This document shows, in pieces, positions 37,322 to 50,500 of a stretch of 64,000 nt of DNA. The translations under genes were made by a program, and so were the position numbers. Numbering within the stretch: position 1 is the first letter of the stretch; the number at the start of each line of letters is the position of its first letter. The stretch comes from Sphagnum magellanicum (taxonomy: Eukaryota; Streptophyta; Sphagnopsida; Sphagnales; Sphagnaceae). Location of the stretch: the NCBI GenBank assembly GCA_021904315.1, contig CM038907.1, positions 26,295,223 through 26,359,222 of the forward strand, given 5' to 3'. The notes beneath the pieces are model-generated. The model was not told the origin of the DNA. It worked only from the letters and a program-made list of their open reading frames with translations, and ran no database searches.

Positions 37322-37356
37322 CATGTTGCAGCTGCTTCTTCTTCTTCTGCAACATG
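37322..37356. other. Perfect 10-bp stem-loop downstream of expansin
   Basis: CATGTTGCAG and CTGCAACATG flank a 15-base pyrimidine-rich loop, about 330 bases past the expansin stop codon. It could lie in its 3'UTR. Confidence 0.5.
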
Positions 37357-37682
37357 TTAACAACATACTTAGATCTCATCTCTCTCTCTCTCTCTCTCTC
37401 TCTCCGCTCTCTCTCTTTTCTCTCATACTTGTGATCAGCTCAAGACCCAACAGGATTGATGAAACTCTACTTGTCCAAACCCAACATAATTTTCCTATCA
37501 TAGTACATTGCGCTCCAGCAGCAGCTGCTACATTTTGGGGAAAAGAAGAATGGGGAGCTTGGAGATGGAAACTGTAGCAGCTGCATTTGCCATGATTACA
37601 TAGATCATTTCTCTTCATCACAATTGCTTCCAGAGCAGTACTCCTACCCCATGGGCTGTGAGTTGGGTTGGGAACTGGTTGC

Positions 37683-39058
37683 TTATACGGGGAATTGGTT
37701 TCCTTCGTATGTGGATCCAAGCTGCCAGTAAGCAGGAGCGACATCGTTGGAGACAACAGTCTGACCATCGCTGGTGGTGACACTGAAAGACAATGCCTGT
37801 GTGTCCAGGTTATTGCCGCTGTACTCCCAGTTCTGTCCCCAGTTCCTGTTCATTGGATACCACCCCGTGTTGGTTCCCTTCACGGAGACTTGCTGCACGT
37901 CGCCAGCACCTGCTACATTGGTGATGAGCACCAGCATGAAGTAGGGATTCCCGTTGATGCTGAAGCGAATGCCCCCAGTTTTCACGCAAGGTACTCTGCA
38001 GCAGCAGCAGAATCAAACGGAAAATTAAAATACAAAAAAACAAACAATCAGATCTGATCAGAATCAGATCATGAGAAACCATTTGTTGGTTGTTCATGAA
38101 TAATATATATCCATCAGCAAGCATCTCGACTGCAACCTCAGGTACAAAAGCTCGTTTAGTAATTCCTACTACTACAAGTGTGACTAACTGAGAGACACGG
38201 ACCTTCTGTAGCTCACTGGCACGACTCCTCCAAGCTGTTGTGCAAATTGTAAGAACATGGGCTCCGCAAGGTCGAAGTGCTGAAGGGGAGGATTGCACCA
38301 GCCTCCATTAGAACCATCAGGACAGAAGTTGGTGGCTGCAAAAATGAAAAACAAAACGTGAGAATTTGTAGATGAAGGTTAGGCTTGCATAGAGGGTCAC
38401 TAGCTGAAGGCAAGCAAACCTGCTAGACATACATTGCACCCTGAACAAGACTTGCTTGCTAGATCATGATTAGCATGCTGCATGAGAATAGATATTAGTT
38501 TCCTGATGAGAGCATTTTAAAACAGAGACTTGCCTGTGACTGTAATCCCTGCAGGATTTTGCAAGCACCACTGTGAGTCCACACACACCAGCTGGAAGCA
38601 AGCTCCACAGCTGAGACCAGAGTTGAAGAGAGCGGAGCTGAGAGCAGCAGTGTTCACTCCATAGCCCGTACTGTAAGTATTGCCATACCCACAAGCTCCA
38701 CCTGCAGCAACAGCAGCAGAAGAAGAACCATTTTCAATGGAAAAAAACCAAATGAGATCGAGAAACAAACCAGCGATACTTCCATCAGCTCTAGAGCATC
38801 ACCAAAGTCAGACGACCCAAAGAGAAATAAAAGACTCAACTCAACTCAAGCGCTGCAATTGTTGTGTCCAAACACTCTTGGGTTCATAGGCACTTTACCT
38901 TGTGTGCCAGAAGCATCAGCACCACCATAGAAAGTCGCATGAGCGGAGCCCCAACTACTTCCTGTGTACCCACCGCAGTGAACCACAGGAACGAAATTCA
39001 CAAACCCAATTACAAGTGCAGCCACCACTAGCAGCTGCAAGTAATGCAAACGCGGCAT
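37683..39058 (-). CDS. Alpha-expansin, four exons
   Basis: Exons on the minus strand are 39058-38899, 38701-38534, 38335-38203 and 37995-37683, totalling 774 bases and 257 residues. Expansins are secreted proteins that loosen cellulose-hemicellulose contacts at acidic wall pH without hydrolysis. Residues 1-28 form a signal peptide (hydrophobic [12 protein letters not shown]). Domain 1 (about 40-157) carries [29 protein letters not shown], the alpha-type [13 protein letters not shown] with the HFD motif at 129-131, and VPVSYRRVPC. Domain 2 (about 165-252, CBM63-like) carries the NWGQNW block. Cys residues of domain 1 are conserved. Introns are 197, 198 and 207 bases. Introns 1 and 3 are GT-AG; intron 2 is GC-AG, and only that splice restores VTATNFC. 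An in-frame ATG pair at 39112/39109 could add 17-18 residues; I prefer 39058 for its ordinary signal peptide. Confidence 0.93.
38336..38533 (-). other. GC-AG intron 2 of the expansin
   Basis: On the minus strand the donor reads ACAG|GCAAGT and the acceptor TTTTTGCAG|CC. No GT donor nearby keeps the frame, while GC-AG gives the conserved Thr-Ala-Thr-Asn junction. GC donors with otherwise perfect consensus are a known minor class and may allow regulated splicing. Confidence 0.85.
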
Positions 39059-39370
39059 TGCTGCGAACTGAAGTGAGCAGCAGTAGCTACTGCAGCTGGT
39101 TCCAGCCATCATAACCCAAAAAGGAAAAAAAAAACTCTTGGAGAAATAAAAATTCAACAGAGTGAGCAGAGCAGAAGCTGGGAGAAGAAGAAGAAGAAGA
39201 AGACGAACTCAGTTCAGTTCAGTTCAGCTCAGCCTGTGAGAAGACAACAGAGGACTTGCTGAAGAGAGAGAGAGAAAGATTTGTGAGGTGTTGGTGGCGA
39301 TGGCTAACTTGTTTTGATTTGCTTGCAGAGGAGCTTGAGCTTCCCGCCGCCCCTTTTATTTCTTCAGCTA
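39059..39370 (-). promoter_or_regulatory. Expansin 5' leader and core promoter
   Basis: Upstream on the minus strand are a GAACT-type pentamer repeat (about 39208-39230), a CTT-rich run and an AAATAAAAGG TATA-like motif at about 39353-39362. Transcription would then start near 39325. The in-frame ATG pair at 39109-39112 lies in this leader. Confidence 0.4.
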
Positions 39371-39554
39371 CCATTCATGACAACAATTATGGGTGTATCA
39401 TTATTATTATTATTAAAATTTTCAACTGCAACTTTTGTATTTAATCTAGTCTACTTACAACCTCCCCTCACTCCCCCCACAACAACAACAATTCAACTAA
39501 GTAGCGGCGCCTGCCTGCCTGCCTGACTGACACCACCCAATTCTCAATTCTTTC

Positions 39555-39557
39555 TTT

Positions 39558-39602
<45 letters not shown>
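39555..39602 (+). repeat. (CT)n microsatellite upstream of expansin
   Basis: About 20 CT units. Further runs lie at about 37379-37402, 39759-39780 and 44523-44550. GA/CT repeats are frequent in plant promoters. Confidence 0.85.
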
Positions 39603-39607
<5 letters not shown>

Positions 39608-39730
39608 TTATTGTTCCATTTCCTTCATGTGTTTTTCCTTTTTCTCTCTACGTTACTGCAATTGAATTGCAGCTTTCTCAAGCTTTTTCTTATTTATCAT
39701 ATCCTCAAGCTCTAGCCTAGTCTAGGCTAG

Positions 39731-39925
39731 CAGGAATTTTACCACCAATTTTCATTTCTCTCTCTCTCTCTCTCTCTCTCATTTTTCATTTCATTTCTTG
39801 CAGAAATTTTACCACCCAATTTTCATTTCTCTCTCTCTCTCAATTTTCATTTCATGCATTTCTAGCAGAAATTTTACCACCCATTTTTCATTTCTTTCTC
39901 TCTCATTTTTCATTTCATTTCTTTT
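39731..39925 (+). repeat. Three ~65-70-bp tandem units upstream of expansin
   Basis: Units start at 39731, 39801 and 39866. Each carries CAGAAATTTTACCACCCA, a TTTTCATTTC block, a CT run of variable length and ATTTTTCATTTCATTTC. They lie about 0.7-0.9 kb before the expansin start, at promoter distance. Confidence 0.75.
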
Positions 39926-42900
39926 ATGCATTTTCCCTTGTATTATTATTGTTTGATTTCTCTCCAGCTGCAATTGAATAGGACTTGGACGAACCAGCAC
40001 CCACATTGGTACCATAGCAAAAATCCCAAAATTCATTTCAATCCTTTCAAACATTACAAATATCCCATGCTTAGACTAAATCAGGCTATTTGAGTTCAAA
40101 GCTAAAATGTTTTAGGGCTGTGGGTGCCTAGGCCATCCTTGTTGAAATTTCTGTCATTTGTCATATCCTAAAGCACTAGATCAATAGCAGAAATTTGCTC
40201 ACAAGTAGAGATGTCCTGGTGCATTTGAAGGTACCTTATGTCCATGAATATCTCTATTAGAAAAGAGAGGAGAGAGAGATCTTACACCTACTCCTTAAGA
40301 GTAGGATGGAAATTATGTCTACTTATAGGTGTAAGATCAACATATGAACTTCTACATATGTTGAAGTTCATGGTAACATTCAACTCGTGTTTTACCATGG
40401 GGAAAGGTCACAAGTTGGTAATGGATGTTTCCAAAGGATTTGGGGGGCCGCAATATTAGATGGGACTTTTCCATTTTCCTTTTTTTCCTTGCAATTCAAT
40501 AGTACCTTTTGGTAGAAAAAAAGAGTTCCAATTGGTAGTCAAGAAAATAATTTAAGGTGCGTTTTTTGTAAATCTCATTAATAGTCAAAATTGACTAAAT
40601 CTCCTAGTGGATGATCCCTAATGTAGGTTACAACACAAAATTGAAAACACTCCTTCCCAAGGGCAAGCACTAAACAAGAGCAACAAATTAAATGTGGCAT
40701 TGGGTGTGATCCAATTGTAAAGCAATGCCCAATAGGAAAATTATTTTTAAATTTCTTTTGACTATATTTCAAACTATGATGAATGTTTTATTATCTTTCT
40801 TGTCCCATCATTCTCATGAAAAATTACAGTGCAATGGTAAGAATTGTCTCTTGTAAGTTGTACCCCAAAGATTTTGGGTTTGATTTTAATTTTTCAACTT
40901 TTCACTTTTTTTCATGAACAAATGAAAATGAGAATGTAATCCCTAAGCAACTTTCTCAAGCAAATTTGAAGTTTCAACTTCCTTATGGAGAAGAGAATTT
41001 AACCAAGTTTCCCCAACTCCCTTCGAAAGAAAGGCACTTGCAACTTTCTTAAGGCAAATGGGACCAAGTTCTTCAAAGAAACATGGTTTCCATGGCAAAT
41101 GGGCCAAATTCCTTTTGGATGATATGTGGTTGCTTAAAGCAAACAGGCCTAAGTTCCCTTTAAAAACATGTTTCTTTAGTTTCCTTAGGGAAACATGCCA
41201 AATTCATTTGGGAACCATCTTTGCAAAGGGAACACATGCTCACTTGCTCAAGAGAACCATGTTTTGGGCTCATATTCCTCAAGCAACTACGTTTCACCAA
41301 GAAAACTTGAACCCATTTGTTTTAGGGAAATTACAAGTCGCCTTCTTTTAAGAAAGTTGCAAATCCCTTTCTCCCAGGAAATTTGCCCATGAACTTTTTT
41401 TTCTTTTTTCCATCCATTTGTGAAAGAAAATGAAAAGTTAAAGAAAAGAACTGAAAACTCTGGACTGTTAGGCTAAAAGGGGGTGATTCTAACCATTGCA
41501 TTGTAATTTTGTTTCTTAAAATAATGGTGGAAGAAAAATAATTCAAAAACAATTTTCTTGTCACATATTATCTTGAAATCTGGAGATTTTGGGATTTTTC
41601 TACAAAAAAATCCTTTGTAAAACTCACATAAGCTTTTTTCTTTTCTTTTTTTTTTTTTTTTTTTTTGAGGGGGTCACCAAGTGGTGAAATTTTGCCGTTA
41701 AAAAAAAATACAACAATGGTTTTTTTTTTCAATAAATTTTGTTGTTAAAAAATGAAAAGGATTTTTCAAGGAAACATTTATTTTCTAGTGCAAATTCAAT
41801 GATTTTTTCTAGTTTTTTTGGAAAAATTACCAAATTTCAATATCATGAAATTGAAAAATAATTAAAACCATGCACCCAAGAGATAAGAAGGCTGAAACTA
41901 GTTGAACTAAGATGACGATGATTATTGTTATTATTATTGTCAAAAAATTTAAGAAAATAATAATAATAATAATAATATTAACTCTGCAACATATTGCAGA
42001 GTGACATTTTACTTAAGATCTGCAACTCCCCCCCCCCCCCAAAAAAAACTTGTTTGTTCACTCCCAAATTTGTTATAGGATTTGCAATTGGCTTTTCTTG
42101 TTCCCAGTTGGTTTTGGTACTTGCTGGTGTCTTATGATGTCTGGCACATGATCTCACTGACTGGATACCTAGCAGGCCCAGTGAAAGTTGTGTGATCCCA
42201 CCACCCAATAGATTATTAGGGTTTAGGGTTTTTAACCCTAAAACCTACCAGCCCTAAAAAATAAATTTAACCCTAACTTCTTCCTCAGTGAGAATCCACA
42301 CACAGAAGACACAGGCATGTGAAGGAGTTCAGAATCAGGCCAAGTTCTGTGCTTCCTGGTGTTCAATTATTTTTCAGTGGGATTTGATCAGAATGGAAAG
42401 TTGTTAGAGTTTTCCATAAAAGTTACTCCAAACTTGGATCTTGAGTTTATTTCAAATTGGGGATGAAACAGGGATTACAGGGTCAAACTGGGGCCCAAAG
42501 ATGGGGGTGACTTGACAGATAATTTTATTGCCATACTTGTAAGGGATTCATTTCACTAGTTTAACAAACAAAAAGTTAAATAGAAGGGAGACATTCTATA
42601 CTCATAGTTGACCGTCAAAACCATGAAATACTCAAATTCGGGTTGTTAGACCCAAATTTTCAAAATAATTAAATATTTCAATAAAATATATATATATCAA
42701 TTAATTTTTAGCCTAGTGGATGATTGTCACCTTGATTACATCACAAAATTGAAAAAAAAAAAAAAACAAACAAACAAAACATTGGTATCCAGTGATGACT
42801 GCTGGTCCCATTGTCGATTTATTTATTTATTTATTTATTATTTGGCTGAAATATCATATTTGACCCTGGAAAAAAAAATTAATTGCAATTTTTTTCTAAA

Positions 42901-43300
42901 TTTTTTTGTAAATCATGAAAAATTCACCACAATAAAATTCAAGTGCCTGGTCTAAGTTAGGGGAGGAAACCATAACTTAGAACGCAGTTCATGATACATA
43001 AGTCCGACATGTGAAATTGTGTAGGAATACGAGTATTGTAGCACCAAACCCTAAACCCTAGATGAATCTGGTTGCAGAAGTTCATCATGTTCCTGTGAGC
43101 AGTCAAGTTGCATGGTGAAGTTTCAGAACACAGCTGCTGATTGCATGGTCCAGTTCCAGGTTGCAAAAAACATGTCAGAAATTTTTTCAGTGTATTTGGA
43201 GAGCATGTTACAGACCACAATTTTATATCCCCCTCTTTTTTTTTTCAAAAAATATTTTAAATTAAAAAAATTTAAAAAAAAAATTCTGATCCGTTTTTAC
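39926..43300. other. Intergenic region right of the expansin promoter repeats
   Basis: No gene. Between about 40930 and 41390 there are quasi-repeats of GGAAAC/CAAATTCC/AAGTT motifs. Poly-T, poly-C (42028-42040) and TAA-triplet runs follow. Facing telomeric motifs at 42216-42245 and another at 43046-43061 lie in a slightly more GC-rich strip. Confidence 0.45.
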
Positions 43301-43442
43301 ACTGGGTAATATGCCCAAAGAGTGAGGCCTTCGGGAAGTAAGTGCCTTCTGCTTGAGGAGCAGGACATTCCCGAAGTTAGTGCCCTCCTCGGAACGTGCG
43401 GGGCACTTACTTCATGAACGCCCTTGCTCACAGGGCGTTACC
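43301..43442. mobile_element. GC-rich foldback element (MITE-like)
   Basis: A GC-rich island sits in AT-rich DNA. Inner arms GAAGTAAGTGCC (43335-43346) and GGCACTTACTTC (43402-43413) are exactly complementary. Outer arms GGTAATATGCCC (43305-43316) and GGGCGTTACC (43433-43442) pair with a two-base bulge. A third, direct copy of the arm (GAAGTTAGTGCC) lies at about 43373-43384. It may be a small transposon or an inserted structured RNA gene. No coding capacity. Confidence 0.5.
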
Positions 43443-44518
43443 ATACTAAGACCTAATCAAAGCTGGATGTGGGTTGTGGGTCCAGTCCTGTCTAGTCCAG
43501 TCCCGTCCTGTCTGGTCTGATCAGGAGGCTCCTGAGCGCACTGTCGAATTGCCTGTGAACAGAACACAGAACGAGACCAACTGGTAACGGTGTACACACA
43601 ACCCAGAACCCCAATTGATATCCAGTTTATCCAGGAACCCAAACAAACCCAACCCACCCCAACAACGGAGCCTAAAAGGGTATTGATAAACCATGCCCAG
43701 AACCCACCAACACTAGGCTACTACTACTGTTCATGGCCCACTAGAGAAGAAGAATGAATAACAACCATGTCGAGAACCAACCAGCCAGACTCAACCAGCA
43801 CTCGTGAGTGCATCACCATGGATGATGCTTGGTCACGGTCGATGGACTCTTTTGTTTCATTGAGTTCTTGTTCACGAGCTAATATTTCCATAGTTAGCTG
43901 CTCAGGATCAAAACAGTATGTTCCACTATCATTACAACATCATATCAATAGTTGTATCAACACTGAATCTTAGACACTTTGTTAAAATATTATTAAAAAA
44001 TGCAGATGCATGAACATCATATTAATGATTATGTCAACATTTAATCTTAAGCATATTGTTAAAATGTTGTAAAAACACAGATACATGAAAACGGCAAGTT
44101 TGTGATCAGTGAGAGTTTAAACTTGCATGTCATCGAAATGGGAAGATGAGAGGTGATGTGTTGTTCATTGGTGTTGAGGTCACTGGCATCAAGCCAAACC
44201 CAACCCAACCAACCAACCAACAATGGGCTTGGCTTGACCCACACTAGAGAACAGAGCTTCTGCAAGCAACAAATGCAAACTTGGCTTGGTTTATATCATA
44301 TATATATATATATACAATAAATTGTCAGTGCGTACACTCTTTGTTTGACACTCTTTGTTTGTTGGAACAAAAAACTGATGAATTCAACAAAACAATGAAA
44401 CTGACATGCCCATTGTCAGTTCACCCACAATCAAAGCAGATCGAATTTGAGACACTTGTTGCTGCCAGTGGGGAGAGATCATACAGAACCAAAGGACAAC
44501 ATTCTGTGTTGCATCCCA

Positions 44519-44554
<36 letters not shown>

Positions 44555-47500
44555 GCAAGTGACTACTGGTCACTAATGTCAGATTGTAACAAGCTTTCCT
44601 CCCCTTCCCCCCAAAGGTTGGCCTTCTCATAGAAAACAAGGATTGTTTCACACTATGGCCTTGCCATTTACATTAATTAGAAAGTATCTTTAAGGCAAAA
44701 GAAGAAGAATTATGGAAACTCAAATATTTCACCATGCAAAAAATATATTAATCTTCAACAAATCCTCTGAAAAAAACCAAAAAATCCTTCAAGATATTAT
44801 TATAACTCTGTAACTAATCTCAAGTTTCAAACACAAGCCAAAATATCATCTTTCAAAAATCCTCATATAAAAATAGATCTATTATTACCTAGGGGCCAAA
44901 ATCCCTTAAACTACTATACCCACTTTAATGAATCTAAACACAATATCCTTGCCTTAGTAGGCAACGCCAATAAAGGATAAGTTGTACACCCCGACCACAA
45001 TGGTGGGTAGTCTGTCCTCATTCAACAAGTTCTTTGGATCATACATAGCCTACTAGGTTGGGCTTTGGATTCCTTCGGCTATTGGGATTCAAAGTCTGGA
45101 TGGACATGCTTTTTGGTTGTACAGCCTTTTTTTTAAAATTACCAACTGTAAAAATTTGTTATTCTCCACAAACTTCTATTTTCAATTTTTTTTTGTACTG
45201 CAAGTTTTTGTGAAGTTTTCAACCAAAAGAAAAAAGAAAAAAGAAAACTTGGTTGAATATTTGCTAGAAGAAAACAAACAATTTTTTTCCAAATTTTGCC
45301 CAATTTTTTCTTTTTGGTGGGAAAAACAACAAAATTTGTCGGGGGAAAAAATACATGGTTCACCACAGTTAGAATTGTGTGTTTCATCATTTGCAGTTAG
45401 AATTGTGCGATTCATCATTTGTTTTGAAATAATGATTGGCACATGAATGAATATATGATGGGCACTAAAGTGATATGCATGACTCAATTGCCTAACCTTT
45501 TTTTCTGCATGGATATTCATCACTCATGGATATTCTTCTTCTTTTTTTAATTTTGAGAAAAAAATTGGAGAAAAAACATGTTTTTTCACTGTGAAATGTG
45601 TTTTTGGCATCAAAATTTCCCCCCAATTCTATGAAATCAATATTATTTCTATTAAAAAAACTGGGTTGTCCTAAACCCTAAACCTTTGCTCCTTTTAATC
45701 TTGCTTATCCAAGGTGCTGAGTATTTTGCTTGAGACAAACCCAACAAGCTCACCTGATTTATGAATGATAACTAAGTTAAAAGCTTCTAGATTTTGATTG
45801 GATGAAATGGATGCTTCTCATTAGCAATTCTCCAATTTCTAGTGTATCAAATTTCATTTTATTTTTTCCAACTGGGGTTAGACATGTTAGTCAAGGAGAA
45901 AAAATTTGGTATGCATACATTTTTTAAATAAATAAATGAGGTGGTGGAGGGTGGCAAGGGTAAAACAGAAAAATGTTCCTAACCAAGTCCAGTTCCTAGG
46001 TTCTAAGCAATTCGATTGGCTCTAAAGGCTTCTTTTTTTCATCTACAAACACAAGCTTGTTTCATGTACCTCATATGTTTGTTTACATATTTTTACACTA
46101 ATCCAACTTGGGCTATGCATTGCTTCACATTACCATTAACAATCAGTTATTTTATTTTATTTTTCCTCTTTGATTATGTTCCCATGTATGATTTTCAATA
46201 GTTCATCATTATTTATGTCAATCTGAAATTCAATTTAATTTGAATGAATATAAATATCATAGACAATTTTTTAAAACATATTTTATTTTATCTTTTTATA
46301 TCCATGTTGATGGGTGAAAAAAAGAAAAAAAAATTGTAAACAAAAATAAAAAATGAGAACCCATTCATCAAAAGTAGAAAATAAATGACAACACAAGTAG
46401 ACACAATCCCAAAAAAAACAAAAAACCAAAAACAAACAATCAACAAAAAAATCAGGTAAAGACACTATGCAAAGAAGACTCACAACTACGAAATGACAAT
46501 CAACAATAACAAAGAAGACCTAAAACAAAAAAGCTGTCATCTACCACAAATCCACTAGTTAAACTTGCAAATGAAAGAGGGGGAGGGGAAGAGATCACTA
46601 GACAATGGATAAATATGGCAAAGTTGAACCTAAGGCAATTGGACATTGGGATTGTATCAATTATCCCACCAGCCCACTATCCACCAGGTGCCCATTATGG
46701 CTCAATTGTGGATGAACCTCAACTGAATTCATATCCAGTTTCACCTTGATAACCCATTATTTAAGAAATAGGTCATATTTGTAGATAGATAAGTAAGAAA
46801 ATACATAACTATTAGATAAATAGATGGTAGATTATACATAGATAAAGGTTGTTTTTATTACCTATCAAGTAAGAACCTTCTATGGGGTTGTTAGTAGATA
46901 GGTAGTAAAAAAAAAAAGCAACTGAGGTAACCAACATGGTTAGGTAATGAACTGGAACCCAACAGAAAATTATTTTTGGACCACTTATCATTCATCCTTC
47001 ATCATGCACTTGTGGGTGCTGGTTCACTCACTATAGCCAGTTGGAACAACTTTCCTTGGATCATCCATTGCTTGGACTATAAGGGAAATTTGGCCAAGTT
47101 TCTCATCAAGGAAATGTGCCCCAACTTCCTTGTATTTTTCACCACTTGCAACGTTTTTGAATGCCTTCATTTTCACATACTTTCATCCAATCATGCAATT
47201 TTTTTGAATGTCTCAAAGAGTTGTGATAAGCACCTTGTGTTTTCATCCATGATGCAACCTCCCATGATTTGTTCATTTTGTTGAATTGTCATCCATTGTT
47301 GAATTTCCTAATTTGATTTCCCTTGGAAAGTAGGACCGCTTATTTCAGATTTCCATCCATTGCACAACTTCCCTAGATGAATCCCTAAAAAATGTGATCA
47401 AAATCCTTCAATGCTTTCACCAAGGAGACTCCTTGAATTTTGGTACATTGTGCAACTTCCTTAGATGCTTGTTTCTTTCTTTCCAATAAACATTTTCAAT

Positions 47501-50500
47501 ATTTTAGGTGGGCCTAAACATTTTCCAAATACTTATAAACTTTATCTCCAAAATAATATGAAGGGAAGTTAGGAACATCTTTGAGAGCAAGTGTGAAAGG
47601 GATCGGTGATCCTCGTTAGGTAGTTTTGTGTGCTTTTCATAGGCAAAGGTTGGGAATAGCTTTACAAAGACAATGTAAGTCATTTATATTTTGAGGTGCA
47701 ACGTAGTTGCAAATGAAGGCTCTTTTAAGCTTAGTGCTCTTATGTTTTTCCATCCATTTCTCATATGCTTCTTGTGACTAACGAGGGCTTTGAAACATGA
47801 TTTGTTACTTTGCCTCTTGACAACTCACTTTTGAGTTTGCTCCTTTCACTCAGACTTGGGAGGGAGAGTCCTCCCTCTTCATCCTTCCTTTTCTTCCGTT
47901 GTTGGGTGCTTTGTTTAATGAAGTTTGCCAAGGTTTCATCGACCATAATTGATACTAACGTTTGCTACAAATAATGGAAGATAAGGATTGGATTAAGGTG
48001 ATGATTAGAAAATAAAAGCAAATTCATATAAAATTGAAGAATATTTCCCCATTGGGCACCACTAAAAACACATACTTAAACTCATGCACATTTTGTGTCA
48101 AAGATAGAGCAACACATAATTTAGTTGCATTTAAATATGGTGCTCACCTTGGAGGCTTGCCCAAGCAATGAACTCCAACCACTAATGTTTTCTCTTCAGT
48201 TTTTTCATGTTTTGTGGGCACAAAACGAGAACAACGACTAATCTTTCATGTGGTAGAAAAAAGGAATTCCTTAACACATATTGTACTAACTACCAACACC
48301 ATTATAATAATTAAGTGTGTGAGGATTCAGGAACCTTTTAGTACTTAGTTTGAATGTCTCAAATTTCTGCCAATTAGTACTAATTAGGTACACTAAGGTG
48401 TCTACTAGAAGACAAAAACCTCATTTCAGGATAGGATATATTGTAATTTGTGAGATAGGGCACTATCACAAATGTGCTCATGTCAGTTATTTTGACAGCC
48501 TCTTTTTTCAAGCAACTTACACTTATTATTAGTGATGAGTCCTTGAGGCCTTGAGGAGGGGGTTAGGGTTAAAGAGTGTAATCTTGCCTCGGGTTGTTAT
48601 TTTACACCTTATAGAATGCACTCTTGGTAGTGATAGAAAATTGGGTCAAGGGTCTACGGTTAAGGTTTTTTGTTTTTTTTGGGTGTGTTTTTGGAGGGGC
48701 CAAACTTGAGGGTTGAGGTGTTATTGAAATAATGAATGCCCTAAGGCCAGAGGTTGTTTGCATGGTGTAAAAATTGATGAATTTTCATCAAATTTTTTTT
48801 TTTCCAAATTTCACCATGATACCTAATGGGGTTTCTTCCACTCTATAAGGGTGCGTCCAGATACACTACAACATTTATTTATCAGCCGTTTTTACATTAC
48901 ATGCACCCCCCCTCTTCAAATGAAGCTCAATTCTTTCATGGAGCTTGTCACCCCCAAAGGAGCCCTTTAAAAAAAAGAAGCTCTCAATAGGGGCTCCAAA
49001 AAAGGCACATCCTCAAAAGGTAAGGTTGAAAAGCTTCTTTGAATACCAATCAACCTTGTAAGCTTTCAACCTTGAAGGGGGGGAAGCTCAAAAACATTAG
49101 CCTAGAATCCTTGGGTTTTTTTACCTGTCCAAGGAAATGAAAGAGGAAACAAAAGTTTGAACATTTCAACCTTAAGAGTAGGGTTTAACTTACTCCGGGT
49201 TTTAAATTTGAATCCCAAAGTAGTTCTACATTTGTTCCCTCACTTACTTAGTCAAGTTATCTTTCATTGAAACAAGGGTCACATACATCTTTCTATGAAA
49301 GGTTGTTTGTTTGTTTTGTTTGTCACATTGAGAGCTCTCAAACCATGGCATCTCTTGTCGTACGCAACTCTTGCTACTACTAGAAAGCTCACTCTCAATG
49401 AGTAAGGTTGCACCAAGTTGGTTTCCTAATGTTTCAACTTTCAACCTATGTTGTAGAAGTTAGTGAATGTTTACTAAATTTTTTATTGAAAATTCATTTA
49501 AATCAAAACTAAAAATTATTGGGGAATTTGGGCACATTCTTGGTATTGTTGGAAAGCGCTCATGGAGAAAATTTTAATAAATGCGATTTTTCTTTTACTT
49601 AAGGTGTGGAAGATATTGGATTTTGAGTAGTTTTTTTCATTGAAAATTAAATTAAATTAACCAAAAAATGATTTTGGAAGGAAAAATTAGTCGGTAACTA
49701 GTTCACACTTGGGCCAATGGCACAAGATACACCAATACAATATAATAGTCTACCTGAGCTAGGGTTATAGTTGGTGCTTTTGGGGTGGGTTGTGACTTGT
49801 GAGCAATGCACAAGCACATAACATTGCCAACAATTTTCAAACCCCTCATTGTTCAAACATTTTTGCAATAAATTATTCATCACATTGCACACATTCATAT
49901 ACACATGGAAAGTCAAGGTTCCAATTCAAATGTAATTATGTGGGACATAGTCTAATTGGCATGATTAGTGATTTTTTGGGATGAATTTTAGCTAAAATAA
50001 TGCCAAAAAAATCATAACCAATGTTTGTTTTACATGTTTTTTAATTCTAAATTATGTTAACATTCAAAATGTGTGATGTATTTATATGTATAAATTTGTA
50101 ATCCATTATTGCAGCTTTTGCATAAATATGAAGGAATCTAATCATTATAAAATATATAGAAACTATAAATTTGGTGAAAAAGAAGTTGAGAATAAAATTG
50201 AGAATTTTCTTTTTGCAATGTAAGATGTGGTTTTTTCCAGCCAAAAAAAATCACCTCTTTTGCAAGATTTACTGGGCATGGTATGAAACACCTTTGCAAA
50301 GCTCTCCAGTAGATTGTAGAGCTTATTCTGCACAATGTGACAACATGTTCATTCAAATTGGTCCCTCCATGTGTTCAATTTCAGAGTTAATGGGGAAAAA
50401 AAAACAGCAAAACAACAACAACAACAAATTATTCCAAGAAAACTTATTCAACAAAGTTAGGTTATATTCCACCACCAGTTCCCAGTTCCCAACACATTCT

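Noticed and set aside
40826..40890. tRNA-derived SINE-like A and B boxes (also near 54345-54400 and 21410)
   Set aside because: Weak matches to box A and GGTTTGA-type box B, with spacing too short or inconsistent; no repeat ends or poly-A tail seen.
43767..43973. 68-codon plus-strand ORF with ACCATG start
   Set aside because: Ser-rich peptide with no recognised motif, no splice or promoter support, short enough to occur by chance.
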